64,000 nt of DNA. Source: Bermanella sp047621325. GTDB taxonomy: Bacteria; Pseudomonadota; Gammaproteobacteria; Pseudomonadales; Oceanobacteraceae. Positions 43,769-52,673 of the stretch are shown piece by piece (position 1 is the stretch's first letter; every line of letters starts with the position of its first letter). Where the stretch lies: positions 62,001-126,000 of the forward strand of contig JBLHLT010000010.1 of the NCBI GenBank assembly GCA_047621325.1, in the 5' to 3' direction. Made by a program: the position numbers and the translations under genes. Below the pieces are notes generated by a model. The model was not told the DNA's origin, ran no database searches, and saw only the letters and a list, made by a program, of their open reading frames with translations.

Positions 43769-44695
43769 ATGAAAAAGCCCCTAATTGCTGTTGCTATCTC
43801 TATGGCCTTCATCTCTGGCGCACAAGCTGAGAGCCAGTTTTACGGTAAAATGAATGTTTCTCTTAATTATGCTGATGCGGATCCGGAATTAAGCTTAAAT
43901 AGCAATGCTAGTCGCTTAGGTGTAAAGGGCTCTGATGATCTAGGTAATAGTAAAGTTATCTACCAAGCTGAGTTTGAATTAGCGGTAGATGATGGCTTAG
44001 GCACTGATAAAAATGATGTTGTTAATACAGATACAGATACAAATACACTGAAATCTCGTGATACTTACATTGGCCTAGAGTATGGAAATGCGGGTACAGT
44101 TAAAATGGGTTTAATGGATACCCCACTTAAAAAATCTCAAGGTAAATTTGATTTATTTAATGATGTTGTAGATATAAAAAATGTACTGGACGGTGAAAAA
44201 CGCACTGCCAATAGCATTAACTATACTACTCCTAAAATTGGTGCTGTTCAGGCTTCTGTTTCTTATCTTCTAAAAGAAGATGACACTAAAGACGATGGTA
44301 TTTCTGCAAGTGTAACTTATAGCCAAGATGCAATTTATGCTTCTGTTGCTGTTGATAGTAAAACTGAAGATGACGATACATCTACCGTTCGTGCTACTGT
44401 CATCTATAATGCAGGAGACTTATCATTTGGAGCATTATTGAATAATGTGGATGCTTCAGACACTAAGGATGACGAACTTGGTTTTGCTGTGAATGCAGCC
44501 ATGAAGATGGGTGTAAATACTGCAAAAGTACAATTTGAGTCAGGAGATCAAAATATACTTGGTGCAACTAGTACTACGATAGGATTGGATCATAAGTTAG
44601 CTAAAACAACTAAGGCGTTTGTTTATGTTAATCAGTTTGATCATGATGCCGGCGACCAGTTGACTGTTGCCCTAGGCCTAGAACACAAGTTCTAA
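43769..44695 (+). CDS. Gram-negative general porin
   Basis: A 308-residue outer-membrane porin of the OmpC/Porin_4 type. Signal peptide (AVAISMAFISGAQA), then SQFYGKMNVSLNY, NASRLGVKGSDDLG, IYQAEFELAVDDG, and RDTYIGLEYGNAGTVKMG, all classic porin strand motifs; it ends LGLEHKF with the C-terminal Phe used by Bam. Acidic composition of loops is high. Repeats resembling Pho boxes lie in its leader, which would make it a phosphate-starvation porin; no direct evidence on ion selectivity. A terminator follows. Confidence 0.92.
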   Translation: MKKPLIAVAISMAFISGAQAESQFYGKMNVSLNYADADPELSLNSNASRLGVKGSDDLGNSKVIYQAEFELAVDDGLGTDKNDVVNTDTDTNTLKSRDTYIGLEYGNAGTVKMGLMDTPLKKSQGKFDLFNDVVDIKNVLDGEKRTANSINYTTPKIGAVQASVSYLLKEDDTKDDGISASVTYSQDAIYASVAVDSKTEDDDTSTVRATVIYNAGDLSFGALLNNVDASDTKDDELGFAVNAAMKMGVNTAKVQFESGDQNILGATSTTIGLDHKLAKTTKAFVYVNQFDHDAGDQLTVALGLEHKF

Positions 44696-44714
44696 TTTAA
44701 GTCTTAAGCCAAAA

Positions 44715-44739
44715 TTAGCCCCTTAATTGGGGCTTTTTT
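44715..44739 (+). terminator. Rho-independent terminator after the porin
   Basis: AGCCCC (44717-44722) and GGGGCT (44729-44734) around TTAATT, with T following. Confidence 0.88.
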
Positions 44740-44818
44740 GTTTCTAAAATAAGCTGTTTCATTGAGTTTACGTGACGCCCTTGGTTTAATGGCCCAGCTT
44801 ATTGATTAGGACATTTTT

Positions 44819-45547
44819 ATGAAAATTGCCGGTGTGCTATTGGCTGCTTTATGCTCTGTGGTGTTTGTTGCCCCCAGTGTGTTTGCGAACGATCAAGACC
44901 CTTGGGAGTCTTGGAATCGTCAAGTGTTTGAATTCAATGAAACCGTGGATTATTACAGCGCCAAGCCTTTAGCACAGGCTTATCGCAATGTGACGCCACA
45001 AGTAGTGGATGATGCCATTACCAATGTGTTTAGTAACTTGGGTGAGCCGTTTGTTGTGATAAGCGATCTTGCTCAGGGCAAATTTATGCAGGCTTTATCG
45101 GATACGGGGCGGTTTTTAGTGAACAGCACGGTGGGTATTCTCGGCATTTTTGATGTGGCTCGTCACATGGGGATGCCAAAGCATAATGAAGATCTAGGGC
45201 AAGTGCTTGCAACTTGGGGTGTGAGTTCTGGCCCTTACTTAATGTTGCCGATACTTGGCCCTAGCACTGTCAGAGATGCGTCAGGCTTTGTAGTGGAGAC
45301 TTGGGGGTTAGGTGCTATCGATCCTCAATCTCAAGCGTTAGATAATACTAATGTCTATTATTCTAGTGTGTTTATAGAGTATCTCGATCTTCGCGCTGAT
45401 ATTATTCCAGCAGAAGGTATTATAAGTGGTGATCGCTATTCGTTTATTCGTAGCTTGTATTTGCAGCGTCGTGAATTTTTAATTAACGATGGACAAGTAA
45501 AAGATGAGTTTGGTGACGACTTCGAAGAATTCGAAGACGATTTCTAA
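44819..45547 (+). CDS. mlaA: MlaA (VacJ)-family phospholipid transport protein, without lipobox
   Basis: A 242-residue protein of the MlaA family, the outer-membrane component that takes misplaced phospholipids from the outer leaflet to MlaC. Seen: DPWESWNRQVFEFNETVDYY, LGEPFVVISDLAQGK, STVGILGIFDVARHMGMPKH, and GPYLMLPILGPSTVRDASG. The N-terminus looks like a signal peptidase I site (SVFA-ND) and lacks the usual lipoprotein cysteine, which is odd for MlaA. The C-terminus is acidic (EFEDDF). It is monocistronic between two strong terminators. Other Mla genes are not in the window, but an MlaC-like fusion is at 14740. Confidence 0.92.
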   Translation: MKIAGVLLAALCSVVFVAPSVFANDQDPWESWNRQVFEFNETVDYYSAKPLAQAYRNVTPQVVDDAITNVFSNLGEPFVVISDLAQGKFMQALSDTGRFLVNSTVGILGIFDVARHMGMPKHNEDLGQVLATWGVSSGPYLMLPILGPSTVRDASGFVVETWGLGAIDPQSQALDNTNVYYSSVFIEYLDLRADIIPAEGIISGDRYSFIRSLYLQRREFLINDGQVKDEFGDDFEEFEDDF

Positions 45548-45584
45548 AAATATTAGCGCCAGTGAATACTGGCGCTAATATTTT
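45547..45584. terminator. Bidirectional terminator, 17-bp perfect stem
   Basis: AAAATATTAGCGCCAGT (45547-45563) is exactly complementary to ACTGGCGCTAATATTTT (45568-45584) around GAAT. It lies between mlaA and the convergent PilZ gene and starts at the mlaA stop codon. Confidence 0.92.
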
Positions 45585-45594
45585 GACTGAACTA

Positions 45595-45891
45595 TTAACT
45601 TAATAGCTCTATGATTTCAGCACCGTAATAATTTAAGCCATTATCTGCCATGTGACGCTTAATACTGATACAAGCATGCAAGGGGGCAAATTGGTTTTGA
45701 TAAGAGGGCAGGTAAGCCACCGCTTCATCCTCGATAGTTAGATTATCTTTTGTTTCAATGCACATGCCTGTGCCGCTTAAGTCAATGCATATGCACTCAA
45801 TAATACGATCCCCTAACGTTAGGGTTAACGGTGATTCCACACGCATGCGTATAAAGTCACGTTTTTCTTCGTAGGCTTTGGCTAGGTTCAT
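45595..45891 (-). CDS. PilZ-domain cyclic-di-GMP receptor
   Basis: A 98-residue single-domain protein from ATG 45891, preceded by AAGAGGA; a GTG nine codons upstream is in frame but unlikely. The c-di-GMP binding motifs are both present: RDFIR (RxxxR) near residue 12 and DLSGTGM (DxSxxG) near 38. It is a cytoplasmic receptor with no output domain. It is transcribed divergently from rssB and converges on mlaA at a strong bidirectional terminator. An HD-GYP phosphodiesterase is encoded at 4283. Confidence 0.9.
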   Translation of the reverse strand: MNLAKAYEEKRDFIRMRVESPLTLTLGDRIIECICIDLSGTGMCIETKDNLTIEDEAVAYLPSYQNQFAPLHACISIKRHMADNGLNYYGAEIIELLS

Positions 45892-45991
45892 TGTTTTTAT
45901 TCCTCTTCCTCGGGCCACAGTGTGTGGTTACTGTGTCAAACTTCAGTAATTCGTGCAACTGTATAATAAGTATGCAAAACCTGTGACAATT

Positions 45992-46020
45992 TTCACACAA
46001 AAACATGAGATTTGTATAAT
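45992..46020 (+). promoter_or_regulatory. Sigma70-type promoter of the rssB operon
   Basis: TTCACA (45992-45997), 17 bases, then TATAAT (46015-46020): five of six and six of six consensus matches. The start would be near 46027, giving a leader of about 95 bases before rssB. Confidence 0.7.
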
Positions 46021-46120
46021 TAATGCATGCCTTTGCTTTCACCTTGGTGTACCTTGCTAACGAGCTATTTGCCATGTAAGGTGGCCGGGCCAAAACAATA
46101 ACAAGTCTACGCAGGCATCC

Positions 46121-47302
46121 ATGAGTGTGGTAAGTGGTCGAGTATTAGTCATTGATGACGAAGCGATTGTTCGAGAAAGCATTGTTGCTTATCTAGAGGA
46201 CAGTGGCTTTGATGTTATAGAAGCGGAAAATGGTCTTGAAGGGGTAGCCTGCTTTAATAGTCAGCTGCCTGATGTCGTTTTGTGTGACTTGCGTATGCCT
46301 AAAATGGACGGCTTAGCGGTCTTAAAACAAATCAATAAAACCCATCCGAACACACCCTTTATTGTGGTCTCTGGTGCCGGCGTCATGGCTGACGTGGTGC
46401 AAGCATTACGCTTAGGGGCCAGTGATTACCTTATAAAACCTATTTTAGACTTAGAAGTGCTTGAGCACAGCATTCTGCGTAATCTCAAGCAGAGACGGCT
46501 TATCGAACAAAATATTGCCTACCGCGCACAGCTTGAAAGCAATAACCGCGAGTTAGCCACTCGCCTAGAAGAACTTAGGCTTGATCAGCAAGCGGGTCGC
46601 GAGGTGCAAAAGCGCATGTTGCCTGAAAATCAGGCGCAAATGACGGGCATCGAGTTCAATTATCATATTATTCCCAGCTTGTATTTAAGCGGCGATTTTG
46701 TTGATTACTTCCCTATTAGTAGCGATAAAATAGTGTTCTATGTGGCAGATGTTAGCGGCCACGGTGCATCATCCGCCTTTATTACCGTGTTACTTAAAAA
46801 CCTCAGTAACCGTTTAAGACGTAACCTGAAGCGTCAATCCAGCGATGACCTGCTGAGCCCTCATAAAGTGATTCACCGTATTAATAAAGAGCTGGTTGAA
46901 GCTCAGCTGGGCAAACATGTCAGTTTATTCTGGGGCATGATTGATTTGCCATCGACTACACTTTCTTATAGTGTGGCCGGCCAATTTCCAATGCCCATCC
47001 TAAGCAATGAATTTGGTGTACACTATTTAGAAGGGCGCTCGCAGCCAGCAGGGTTATTTGCAGCGGCGCAGTACTCAACCTATGAGGTTACATTGGGGCA
47101 ATCGTTTCAATTGGTAGCAGTCTCGGACGGCATATTAGAAGTGATGCCGCATGCCTCATTAGCCGAGAAAGAAGCCTGTTTGTTGGAATGGGTAACTCAG
47201 GGTCAGTTGACCATAGAAAACTTGGAATCCTTGCTTAACATTGACACCAGCAAAGAGATACCAGATGACATTACATTGCTAACATTGTCCAGGACAGAAT
47301 GA
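46121..47302 (+). CDS. rssB: RssB-type response regulator with PP2C/SpoIIE phosphatase domain
   Basis: A 393-residue protein. Receiver about 6-125 (LVIDDEAIVRESI, phospho-Asp in VVLCDLRMPKMDG, and YLIKPI); coiled linker about 130-175; PP2C-like domain about 185-390 with metal-binding SGDFVDYFPI, YVADVSGHGASSAF and AVSDGILEVM. This is the pseudomonad RssB layout; enteric RssB has a degenerate phosphatase. Its likely target is the STAS protein encoded next, and the pair tunes sigma-S stability. It opens an eight-gene run through two hydrolases and overlaps rssC at ATGA. Confidence 0.9.
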   Translation: MSVVSGRVLVIDDEAIVRESIVAYLEDSGFDVIEAENGLEGVACFNSQLPDVVLCDLRMPKMDGLAVLKQINKTHPNTPFIVVSGAGVMADVVQALRLGASDYLIKPILDLEVLEHSILRNLKQRRLIEQNIAYRAQLESNNRELATRLEELRLDQQAGREVQKRMLPENQAQMTGIEFNYHIIPSLYLSGDFVDYFPISSDKIVFYVADVSGHGASSAFITVLLKNLSNRLRRNLKRQSSDDLLSPHKVIHRINKELVEAQLGKHVSLFWGMIDLPSTTLSYSVAGQFPMPILSNEFGVHYLEGRSQPAGLFAAAQYSTYEVTLGQSFQLVAVSDGILEVMPHASLAEKEACLLEWVTQGQLTIENLESLLNIDTSKEIPDDITLLTLSRTE

Positions 47303-47787
47303 CTATGAATACGGGAAAGATTCTCGTTGCTCAAAGCCAGGGTATTTACATAATTAAATTCGTCGGTGATGTACGTTTAAGTTTGTGTAGTACGCTTGAT
47401 CAATACACGGATCAGATGTTTGAAAGTGACGCGTTTAAAACCGTGATTATTGATTTGACTGAAACCCAGTGTATCGATAGCACCTCCTTAGGCCAGCTTG
47501 CAAAGATTTCGATTCTTTATAAAGAAAAGTATGGCCAGCTACCTACCATTGTTTCTACTCAAGATGATATTAATCGAATTTTATTAAGCATGGGATTTGA
47601 TCAGGTATTTTATATCGTAAAAGAATTGGTATCCCGCGTGGAATACCTTGATGAATTACCACTAAAATCCGTTAGTGAAGCAGAAATGAAAAAGCGCGTA
47701 TTAGAGGCTCATAAGTTATTGATGGATATGAATCAAAATAATCGCGATGCCTTCCAGGATTTAGTGAAAAGCTTAGAAGAAAACTAG
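47299..47787 (+). CDS. rssC: STAS-domain anti-sigma factor antagonist (RssC-like)
   Basis: A 162-residue protein whose first about 110 residues form a STAS domain; the phospho-acceptor Ser is in TQCIDSTSLGQLAKIS. The C-terminal 50 residues are helical (VSEAEMKKRVLEAHKLLMD). In Pseudomonas RssC is the substrate of the RssB phosphatase and modulates RpoS. Start at ATG 47299 overlaps the rssB stop; ATG 47305 is possible. gpsA begins seven bases after its stop. Confidence 0.88.
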   Translation: MTMNTGKILVAQSQGIYIIKFVGDVRLSLCSTLDQYTDQMFESDAFKTVIIDLTETQCIDSTSLGQLAKISILYKEKYGQLPTIVSTQDDINRILLSMGFDQVFYIVKELVSRVEYLDELPLKSVSEAEMKKRVLEAHKLLMDMNQNNRDAFQDLVKSLEEN

Positions 47788-47794
47788 TTTACTT

Positions 47795-48832
47795 ATGACA
47801 ACACAAGAATCTTTAGTCCAAAAAGCCACTGTATTAGGTGGTGGTAGTTTTGGTACTGCAATTGCCAATATTTTAGCCGCCAACGGTTTCCACGTTAGCT
47901 TGTGGATGCGTAACCCTCAAGCCGTTGCTGATATCAATAATACTCACGAAAACAAACAATATTTACCGGGCGTTAAATTGCATGAGGGTATTCAGGCAAC
48001 AGACGACTTAGCTGAGGCCATTACCGGTAGCCAAGTGATATTTTATGCGATACCGAGTAAATCATTTCGTGAAATTGTCGAACGCACATTAGGTCTCGTT
48101 GATAAAGAACAAATATTGATCAGTACAACCAAGGGGATTGAGCCGGACGGCTTCAATCTTATGAGCGATATTTTACGCGGTGTTTTTCCTACCAACCCAG
48201 TTGGGGTGATCAGTGGCCCTAACTTAGCCAAAGAAATTGCTCAAGGCCAGTTAGCTGCAACTGTCATCGCAAGTAAAGATAAGCGTGTACGTGACTTTAT
48301 TCAGCAAAGTTTAAGTTGTCAGTTTTTCAGAATTTACGTTAATGCCGATATGTATGGCGTTGAACTGGGCGGTGCGCTTAAAAACATTTATGCCATTATT
48401 ACCGGTATGGCGGCGGCATTGGGATTAGGTGAAAACACGAAGGCAATGTTGATTACTCGCAGTTTAGCCGAGATGAGTCGCTTTGCTGTCTCTCAAGGGG
48501 CTAACCCTATGACATTCTTAGGACTGGCTGGCGTCGGTGATTTAGTGGCAACCTGTGTTTCACCGTTAAGTCGAAACTATCGTGTTGGTTATGCTGTGGG
48601 TAAGGGTGAAAGCCTAGATCAAGCGATTGAATCTCTGGGCGAAGTAGCCGAAGGCATTAACACCCTGCGTTATGTACGTAATGAAGCCAATGAAATGGGC
48701 ATTTATATGCCATTGGTGAATGCCTTATATGCCGTTTTGTTTGAAGGCGTGAAAGTAGATGAAGTTGCCAACGCATTGATGACAGGTGACCACAATACAG
48801 ATGTAGAATTTTCTTTACCTAGAGGCGCATAG
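47795..48832 (+). CDS. gpsA: NAD(P)-dependent glycerol-3-phosphate dehydrogenase
   Basis: A 345-residue enzyme making sn-glycerol 3-phosphate from dihydroxyacetone phosphate for phospholipid synthesis. Dinucleotide site VLGGGSFGTAIAN, the substrate region KGIEPDGFNLMSD and ISGPNLAKEIAQG, catalytic Lys in GGALKNIYAIITGMA, and GLAGVGDLVATC are all intact. It is in the middle of the rssB operon; only one base separates it from the DUF4389 gene. Confidence 0.96.
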   Translation: MTTQESLVQKATVLGGGSFGTAIANILAANGFHVSLWMRNPQAVADINNTHENKQYLPGVKLHEGIQATDDLAEAITGSQVIFYAIPSKSFREIVERTLGLVDKEQILISTTKGIEPDGFNLMSDILRGVFPTNPVGVISGPNLAKEIAQGQLAATVIASKDKRVRDFIQQSLSCQFFRIYVNADMYGVELGGALKNIYAIITGMAAALGLGENTKAMLITRSLAEMSRFAVSQGANPMTFLGLAGVGDLVATCVSPLSRNYRVGYAVGKGESLDQAIESLGEVAEGINTLRYVRNEANEMGIYMPLVNALYAVLFEGVKVDEVANALMTGDHNTDVEFSLPRGA

Positions 48833-48833
48833 C

Positions 48834-49193
48834 ATGGATAAGCAATGGAAAGACAGTATTAAATCGGAATCGTTTTGGTTGCGCAGTTTATTTATGGTGT
48901 TGTTTTTTATTGTGTATCGCATCGTAGATATCTTGGTATTGCTAGTTGCCATAAGCCAATGGTTTTATGTGTTATTAAGCGGTGATGCTAATCAAGGCCT
49001 GCGTAACTTTGCAAAAGGTTTAAGTTTGTATGTTGCGCAAATTATTGATTATTTGAGCTATAACACCGAAGAAAAACCTTACCCATTTACCGACTGGCCT
49101 GAAGATACGACAAACTCAGTTGCACCTTCAAGAAGCTCGGTTCGTAAGGCGTCTGTAGAATCTAAAAAAGACACCGACCAAAGCGATGCATAA
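48834..49193 (+). CDS. DUF4389 membrane protein
   Basis: A 119-residue inner-membrane protein. Two hydrophobic helices lie at about 13-40, with WLRSLFMVLFFIVYRIVD as the family start, and 43-58; a conserved YLSYNTEEKPYPFTDWP ends the domain. The tail is polar and Ser-rich. It sits between gpsA and sixA, as in pseudomonads, and overlaps sixA by eight bases. Function unknown. Confidence 0.85.
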   Translation: MDKQWKDSIKSESFWLRSLFMVLFFIVYRIVDILVLLVAISQWFYVLLSGDANQGLRNFAKGLSLYVAQIIDYLSYNTEEKPYPFTDWPEDTTNSVAPSRSSVRKASVESKKDTDQSDA

Positions 49194-49650
49194 GCTTTGG
49201 ATTATGCGTCACGGTCAAGCTCATTCGACGGCTAAAACCGATGAGCTTAGACCATTAACAGATGAAGGGCGTAGGCAAGTTGCGGTAAATGCTCAGGCCA
49301 TTTTGAATGAGTCGTTTACACATGTTTTTGTAAGTCCCTACTTACGTGCGCAGCAAACGTGGGCGATATTACAAGATCAGTCGATAAGTACTCAAAGGTG
49401 TGAGACGGTTGATTGGATTACCCCCGATGTGCCAACCCAGCCTGCCTTAGATGAGCTACTCTCCATTAAAGGTGAAAATCTTAAAATCTTACTGGTTTGC
49501 CATCAAACATTTGCGGGTCGCTTAACGACTCATTTATGTGATGGCTCTACCCGCGGTCGGCATGTTGAAACCGCAGCGATTGTCGCGATTCAGTCAGAGG
49601 TGTTTGCAAGCCAATGTGGAATGTTGCAAGGCATCTTGTCCTCTTATTAG
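49186..49650 (+). CDS. sixA: Phosphohistidine phosphatase SixA
   Basis: A 154-residue histidine phosphatase. The RHG catalytic motif is WIMRHGQAH near residue 8, the second Arg/His pieces are FVSPYLRAQQTW and LLVCHQTFAG. SixA removes phosphate from histidine of HPt domains or of the PTS protein NPr. Normal length for the family. It overlaps the upstream DUF4389 gene by eight bases and the downstream TraB-like gene by 37, so translation is likely coupled. Confidence 0.92.
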   Translation: MHKLWIMRHGQAHSTAKTDELRPLTDEGRRQVAVNAQAILNESFTHVFVSPYLRAQQTWAILQDQSISTQRCETVDWITPDVPTQPALDELLSIKGENLKILLVCHQTFAGRLTTHLCDGSTRGRHVETAAIVAIQSEVFASQCGMLQGILSSY

Positions 49651-50495
49651 TTTTTCTATTTTCGTCAGCCCTCCAGGCTCAAGTAGGCGCTGGATTATTA
49701 TGGCGCATACATAAACCTCAGCAGCCTCCCTCTTTCTTATTCGGCACCATACATATAGATGATAAACGCGTTAAAGACTTAAATAGTCAGGTTATTCATC
49801 GATTTAATGAAGCTAAAACATTGTGCCTTGAGATTTTACCTAATAGAGAGACTCAAGTGGGTATTGGCCGAGCGATGTTATTGCCTGAAGGTGAGTTTCT
49901 TGATCAAATTTTAGGTGATCGCTTATTCAGTCAATTAAGTTTGGAGTTGAATAAGCGAGGTATGACTCCGCTGGAGGCGTTGTACCTAAAACCATGGGCT
50001 GCGATGATTGTGTTAAGTCGCCCAAAAAGCCAAGGCGGTTATGCATTAGATGAGCAACTGTATCATTGGGGTGTACATCAATATAAACAGTTATGTGCCC
50101 TTGAAACATTGCAAGAGCAGTTATCTGTTTTTGATGGCCTAAGTAGAGCCGATCAAACAACCTTGCTAAAAGATTCATTAAACTTTTTGCCGGTGGTACA
50201 GGCTTTAAATGAAAAGTTAGTGCTGGCTTATCTTGATGGTGATTTAGATGACATTTATCGCCGTAGTATGGAGCTACAAAGTCAGGATGATGAATTAGCA
50301 AAGCGATTAATGAACTCATTAATTGATCAGCGTAATCTGAAGATGCTTGAGCGTATGCTGCCACAGTTAGAAAAGGGCCGAGCATTCATAGCGGTAGGCG
50401 CGTTACATTTACCCGGTGAGCACGGGCTACTTAATTTACTGCGCGGGAAGGGTTATGCTGTCACGCCTCCTGATTTAAAAGTGAGCCCTTGGTGA
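49614..50495 (+). CDS. TraB/GumN family protein
   Basis: A 293-residue protein with a signal peptide (LLLVFLFSSALQAQ) and the TraB/GumN fold: LLWRIHKPQQPPSFLFGTIH (GxxH), LEILPNRETQ, LEALYLKPWAAM, and FIAVGALHLPGEHGLL (second GxxH). The two GxxH motifs and a Glu are proposed to bind a metal for hydrolase action on proteins or pheromone-like peptides. Expected periplasmic. Its start overlaps the end of sixA by 37 bases. Confidence 0.88.
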   Translation: MWNVARHLVLLLVFLFSSALQAQVGAGLLWRIHKPQQPPSFLFGTIHIDDKRVKDLNSQVIHRFNEAKTLCLEILPNRETQVGIGRAMLLPEGEFLDQILGDRLFSQLSLELNKRGMTPLEALYLKPWAAMIVLSRPKSQGGYALDEQLYHWGVHQYKQLCALETLQEQLSVFDGLSRADQTTLLKDSLNFLPVVQALNEKLVLAYLDGDLDDIYRRSMELQSQDDELAKRLMNSLIDQRNLKMLERMLPQLEKGRAFIAVGALHLPGEHGLLNLLRGKGYAVTPPDLKVSPW

Positions 50496-51280
50496 TGGAT
50501 GCAGTTAATCTTCATTTTTGTCATGCAAATGGTTTTCCTGCAAGAAGCTATGACATCATGCTAAATCGGTTATCTGAACAATTTAATGTCAGTTTTTTAG
50601 AAATGCACGGGCATCAGTCACAATATCCTGTATCAAACAATTGGCCTCATCTTGTTGATGAATTGATTGATGAAATCAAAAAGCGTCACCAGCAACCAAT
50701 TATCGCAATCGGGCACAGTATGGGTGGGGTGTTGATTTTTCTGGCGGCACAAAAAAAACCTGAACTGTTTAAACATATCATCTTACTGGACCCGCCGTTA
50801 TTAGATCGTATCACCTCTTCAATTATAGGGTTTGCGAAACACTTCAAACTGATTGATAAAATCACCCCTGCTGGGCGAACTCAGGGTCGTTTAGATGTGT
50901 TTGATAATCATGATCATGCATTTGATTATTTTTCGGGTAAATCATTATTTAAAAAAGCCGACCCAAGATGTGTTCGTGATTATATTCTCCATGGGACAGA
51001 ACCAGTTAGCGACGGCTTAAAATTAAAATACGCAGTAGACACGGAAGTTGCCATTTATCGCACGCTTCCAAGTAATATTCTGCTGAATGATTCTGCTATA
51101 CCGGTTCCCACCACATTGCTTTATGGACAAAGCAGTGACGTGGTACGACCTGCATTAATAAGAAAATTAAAAAACAAACACGCTATTAATGTGATGGAAG
51201 TCAGTGGTGGGCATCTGTTTCCATTAGAATTGCCAGAGCAAACAGCTGACCATATTCGAGCAATTATCGAGGCGCTATGA
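50495..51280 (+). CDS. Alpha/beta hydrolase (first of two)
   Basis: A 261-residue serine hydrolase from ATG 50495, which overlaps the TraB-like stop; TTG and GTG codons six and three bases earlier are also in frame. Nucleophile elbow in AIGHSMGGVLIF, acid residue likely in LLYGQSSDVVRP, His in VSGGHLFPLE; HCHANGFPARSYD is the oxyanion loop. No signal peptide. It may be an esterase or lipase acting on short acyl esters. The next gene overlaps by four bases. Confidence 0.85.
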   Translation: MDAVNLHFCHANGFPARSYDIMLNRLSEQFNVSFLEMHGHQSQYPVSNNWPHLVDELIDEIKKRHQQPIIAIGHSMGGVLIFLAAQKKPELFKHIILLDPPLLDRITSSIIGFAKHFKLIDKITPAGRTQGRLDVFDNHDHAFDYFSGKSLFKKADPRCVRDYILHGTEPVSDGLKLKYAVDTEVAIYRTLPSNILLNDSAIPVPTTLLYGQSSDVVRPALIRKLKNKHAINVMEVSGGHLFPLELPEQTADHIRAIIEAL

Positions 51281-52131
51281 ATCCTTGCATTAAATTACAC
51301 ATTAAAGGGATCGACATACACGGCTTGCAGTGGGGGAACCCTGCAGGACCAAAAGTGTTGGCGCTGCACGGCTGGCTTGATAATGCTGAAAGTTTTTCTA
51401 AGTTAGGCCCTTTATTGTCACATTGTCATGTGGTGGCGGTTGATCTGCCAGGTCACGGTTTAAGTGGGCACTGGCCAGATCATCAGCATTATCATTTGTG
51501 GGCAGGTGTTGAAGACGTAGAGCATATTTTAGATGCCTTAGAGTGGCAGCATTGTCATATCGTTGGCCATTCAATGGGCGCGGCTATCGCCACATTATAT
51601 GCAGGTACATTTCCACATCGGTTACGCAGTTTAACGTTGATAGAGGCTATTGGTCCTATGGCGGGTGAGATTCATTCGGCACCTGAGCGCTTGGCACAAG
51701 CCATTGTGAGTTTGAAAAAACATACGCCAGAGCAAAAAGCACGGCGTGATACTCAAGGTTTTATTCACGCCAGAATGAATGGGCCGTTAAAATTAAAAGC
51801 GGATTCCGCACAGAAAATTGTTGAACGCGGGTTGATTAAAACCGAGCATGGTTATGAGTGGTCTAATGATAAGCGGTTACGTTATACCTCGATGATGCGA
51901 CTGCCAGAAGACGTGATTGTCAGTTTTATTAGCAGTATTACAAGCCCTGTATTGGGTGTGTTTGCAACCGATGGATTGTTTACTGCGAAGCAGGTTGATG
52001 TTCGTTGGCAGAGAATACCTAGCGAGCATTCATTACAGTGGCTAGCGGGCGGGCATCACTTGCATTTAGATGGTGATGTTGATGTCATAGGGCAATTGAT
52101 CGGTTCTTTTGTAGCGTCTCATAGCGGCTAG
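51277..52131 (+). CDS. Alpha/beta hydrolase (second of two)
   Basis: A 284-residue hydrolase. ALHGWLDNAESFSKLGPLL gives the oxyanion region, VDLPGHGLSG and the Ser elbow IVGHSMGAAIATLYA follow, and GGHHLHLDG supplies the His. It is similar in type to the previous protein but not a recent duplicate (different lids). It ends the eight-gene rssB run. The reaction is not identifiable; related proteins (BioH- or MhpC-like) cut esters or C-C bonds. Confidence 0.85.
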   Translation: MNPCIKLHIKGIDIHGLQWGNPAGPKVLALHGWLDNAESFSKLGPLLSHCHVVAVDLPGHGLSGHWPDHQHYHLWAGVEDVEHILDALEWQHCHIVGHSMGAAIATLYAGTFPHRLRSLTLIEAIGPMAGEIHSAPERLAQAIVSLKKHTPEQKARRDTQGFIHARMNGPLKLKADSAQKIVERGLIKTEHGYEWSNDKRLRYTSMMRLPEDVIVSFISSITSPVLGVFATDGLFTAKQVDVRWQRIPSEHSLQWLAGGHHLHLDGDVDVIGQLIGSFVASHSG

Positions 52132-52223
52132 CCTCAAACGGCTCATGGGCAGCGTGAAAAAACATCATTGGCAATGACGGCTGATTTCGTCCAGACTTAT
52201 TTCTATCGCAGATGGAAAACATT

Positions 52224-52673
52224 ATGACGTTAGAAGAAATTATTGCTCATCGTAAAACCCTAGCCAAAACCCATGTCACCAAAGCGGTGTTTCCGGATGC
52301 AACCAATCACCATGACACCTTGTTTGGTGGTACGGCACTGCAATGGATGGACGAAGTTTCGTTTATTGCGGCTACTCGTTTCAGTCGTCAACGCATTGTA
52401 ACGGTAAGCTCAGATAAAATAGATTTTAAGCATCCTGTTCCGGCTGGCTCTGTCGTTGAACTCATTGCACAAGTGATTCATGTAGGTCGTACCAGTTTAA
52501 AGGTACGTGTTGATATGTACGTTGAAAGTTTGTATCAAGATGGTTGTGAAAAAGCCATTACGGGTGTGTTTAGTTTTGTGGCCATTGATGCCAACAAAAA
52601 ACCAACGCCGGTTCTGCCGCAAGATTTTATCGATTTATGTATAGCGAATAACTCAGCGGCACCACAGGGTTGA
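52224..52673 (+). CDS. Acyl-CoA thioesterase, hotdog fold (YciA-like)
   Basis: A 149-residue enzyme from ATG 52224, with GGAAA seven bases upstream; an ATG at 52212 would add four residues. NHHDTLFGGTALQWMDE is the catalytic helix signature of the YciA/BACH group, and VSSDKIDFKHPVPAGS and VGRTSLKVRVDMY complete the hotdog. It hydrolyses acyl-CoA to free acid and CoA. It converges with the pseudouridine synthase gene, whose stop begins on the next base. Confidence 0.9.
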   Translation: MTLEEIIAHRKTLAKTHVTKAVFPDATNHHDTLFGGTALQWMDEVSFIAATRFSRQRIVTVSSDKIDFKHPVPAGSVVELIAQVIHVGRTSLKVRVDMYVESLYQDGCEKAITGVFSFVAIDANKKPTPVLPQDFIDLCIANNSAAPQG

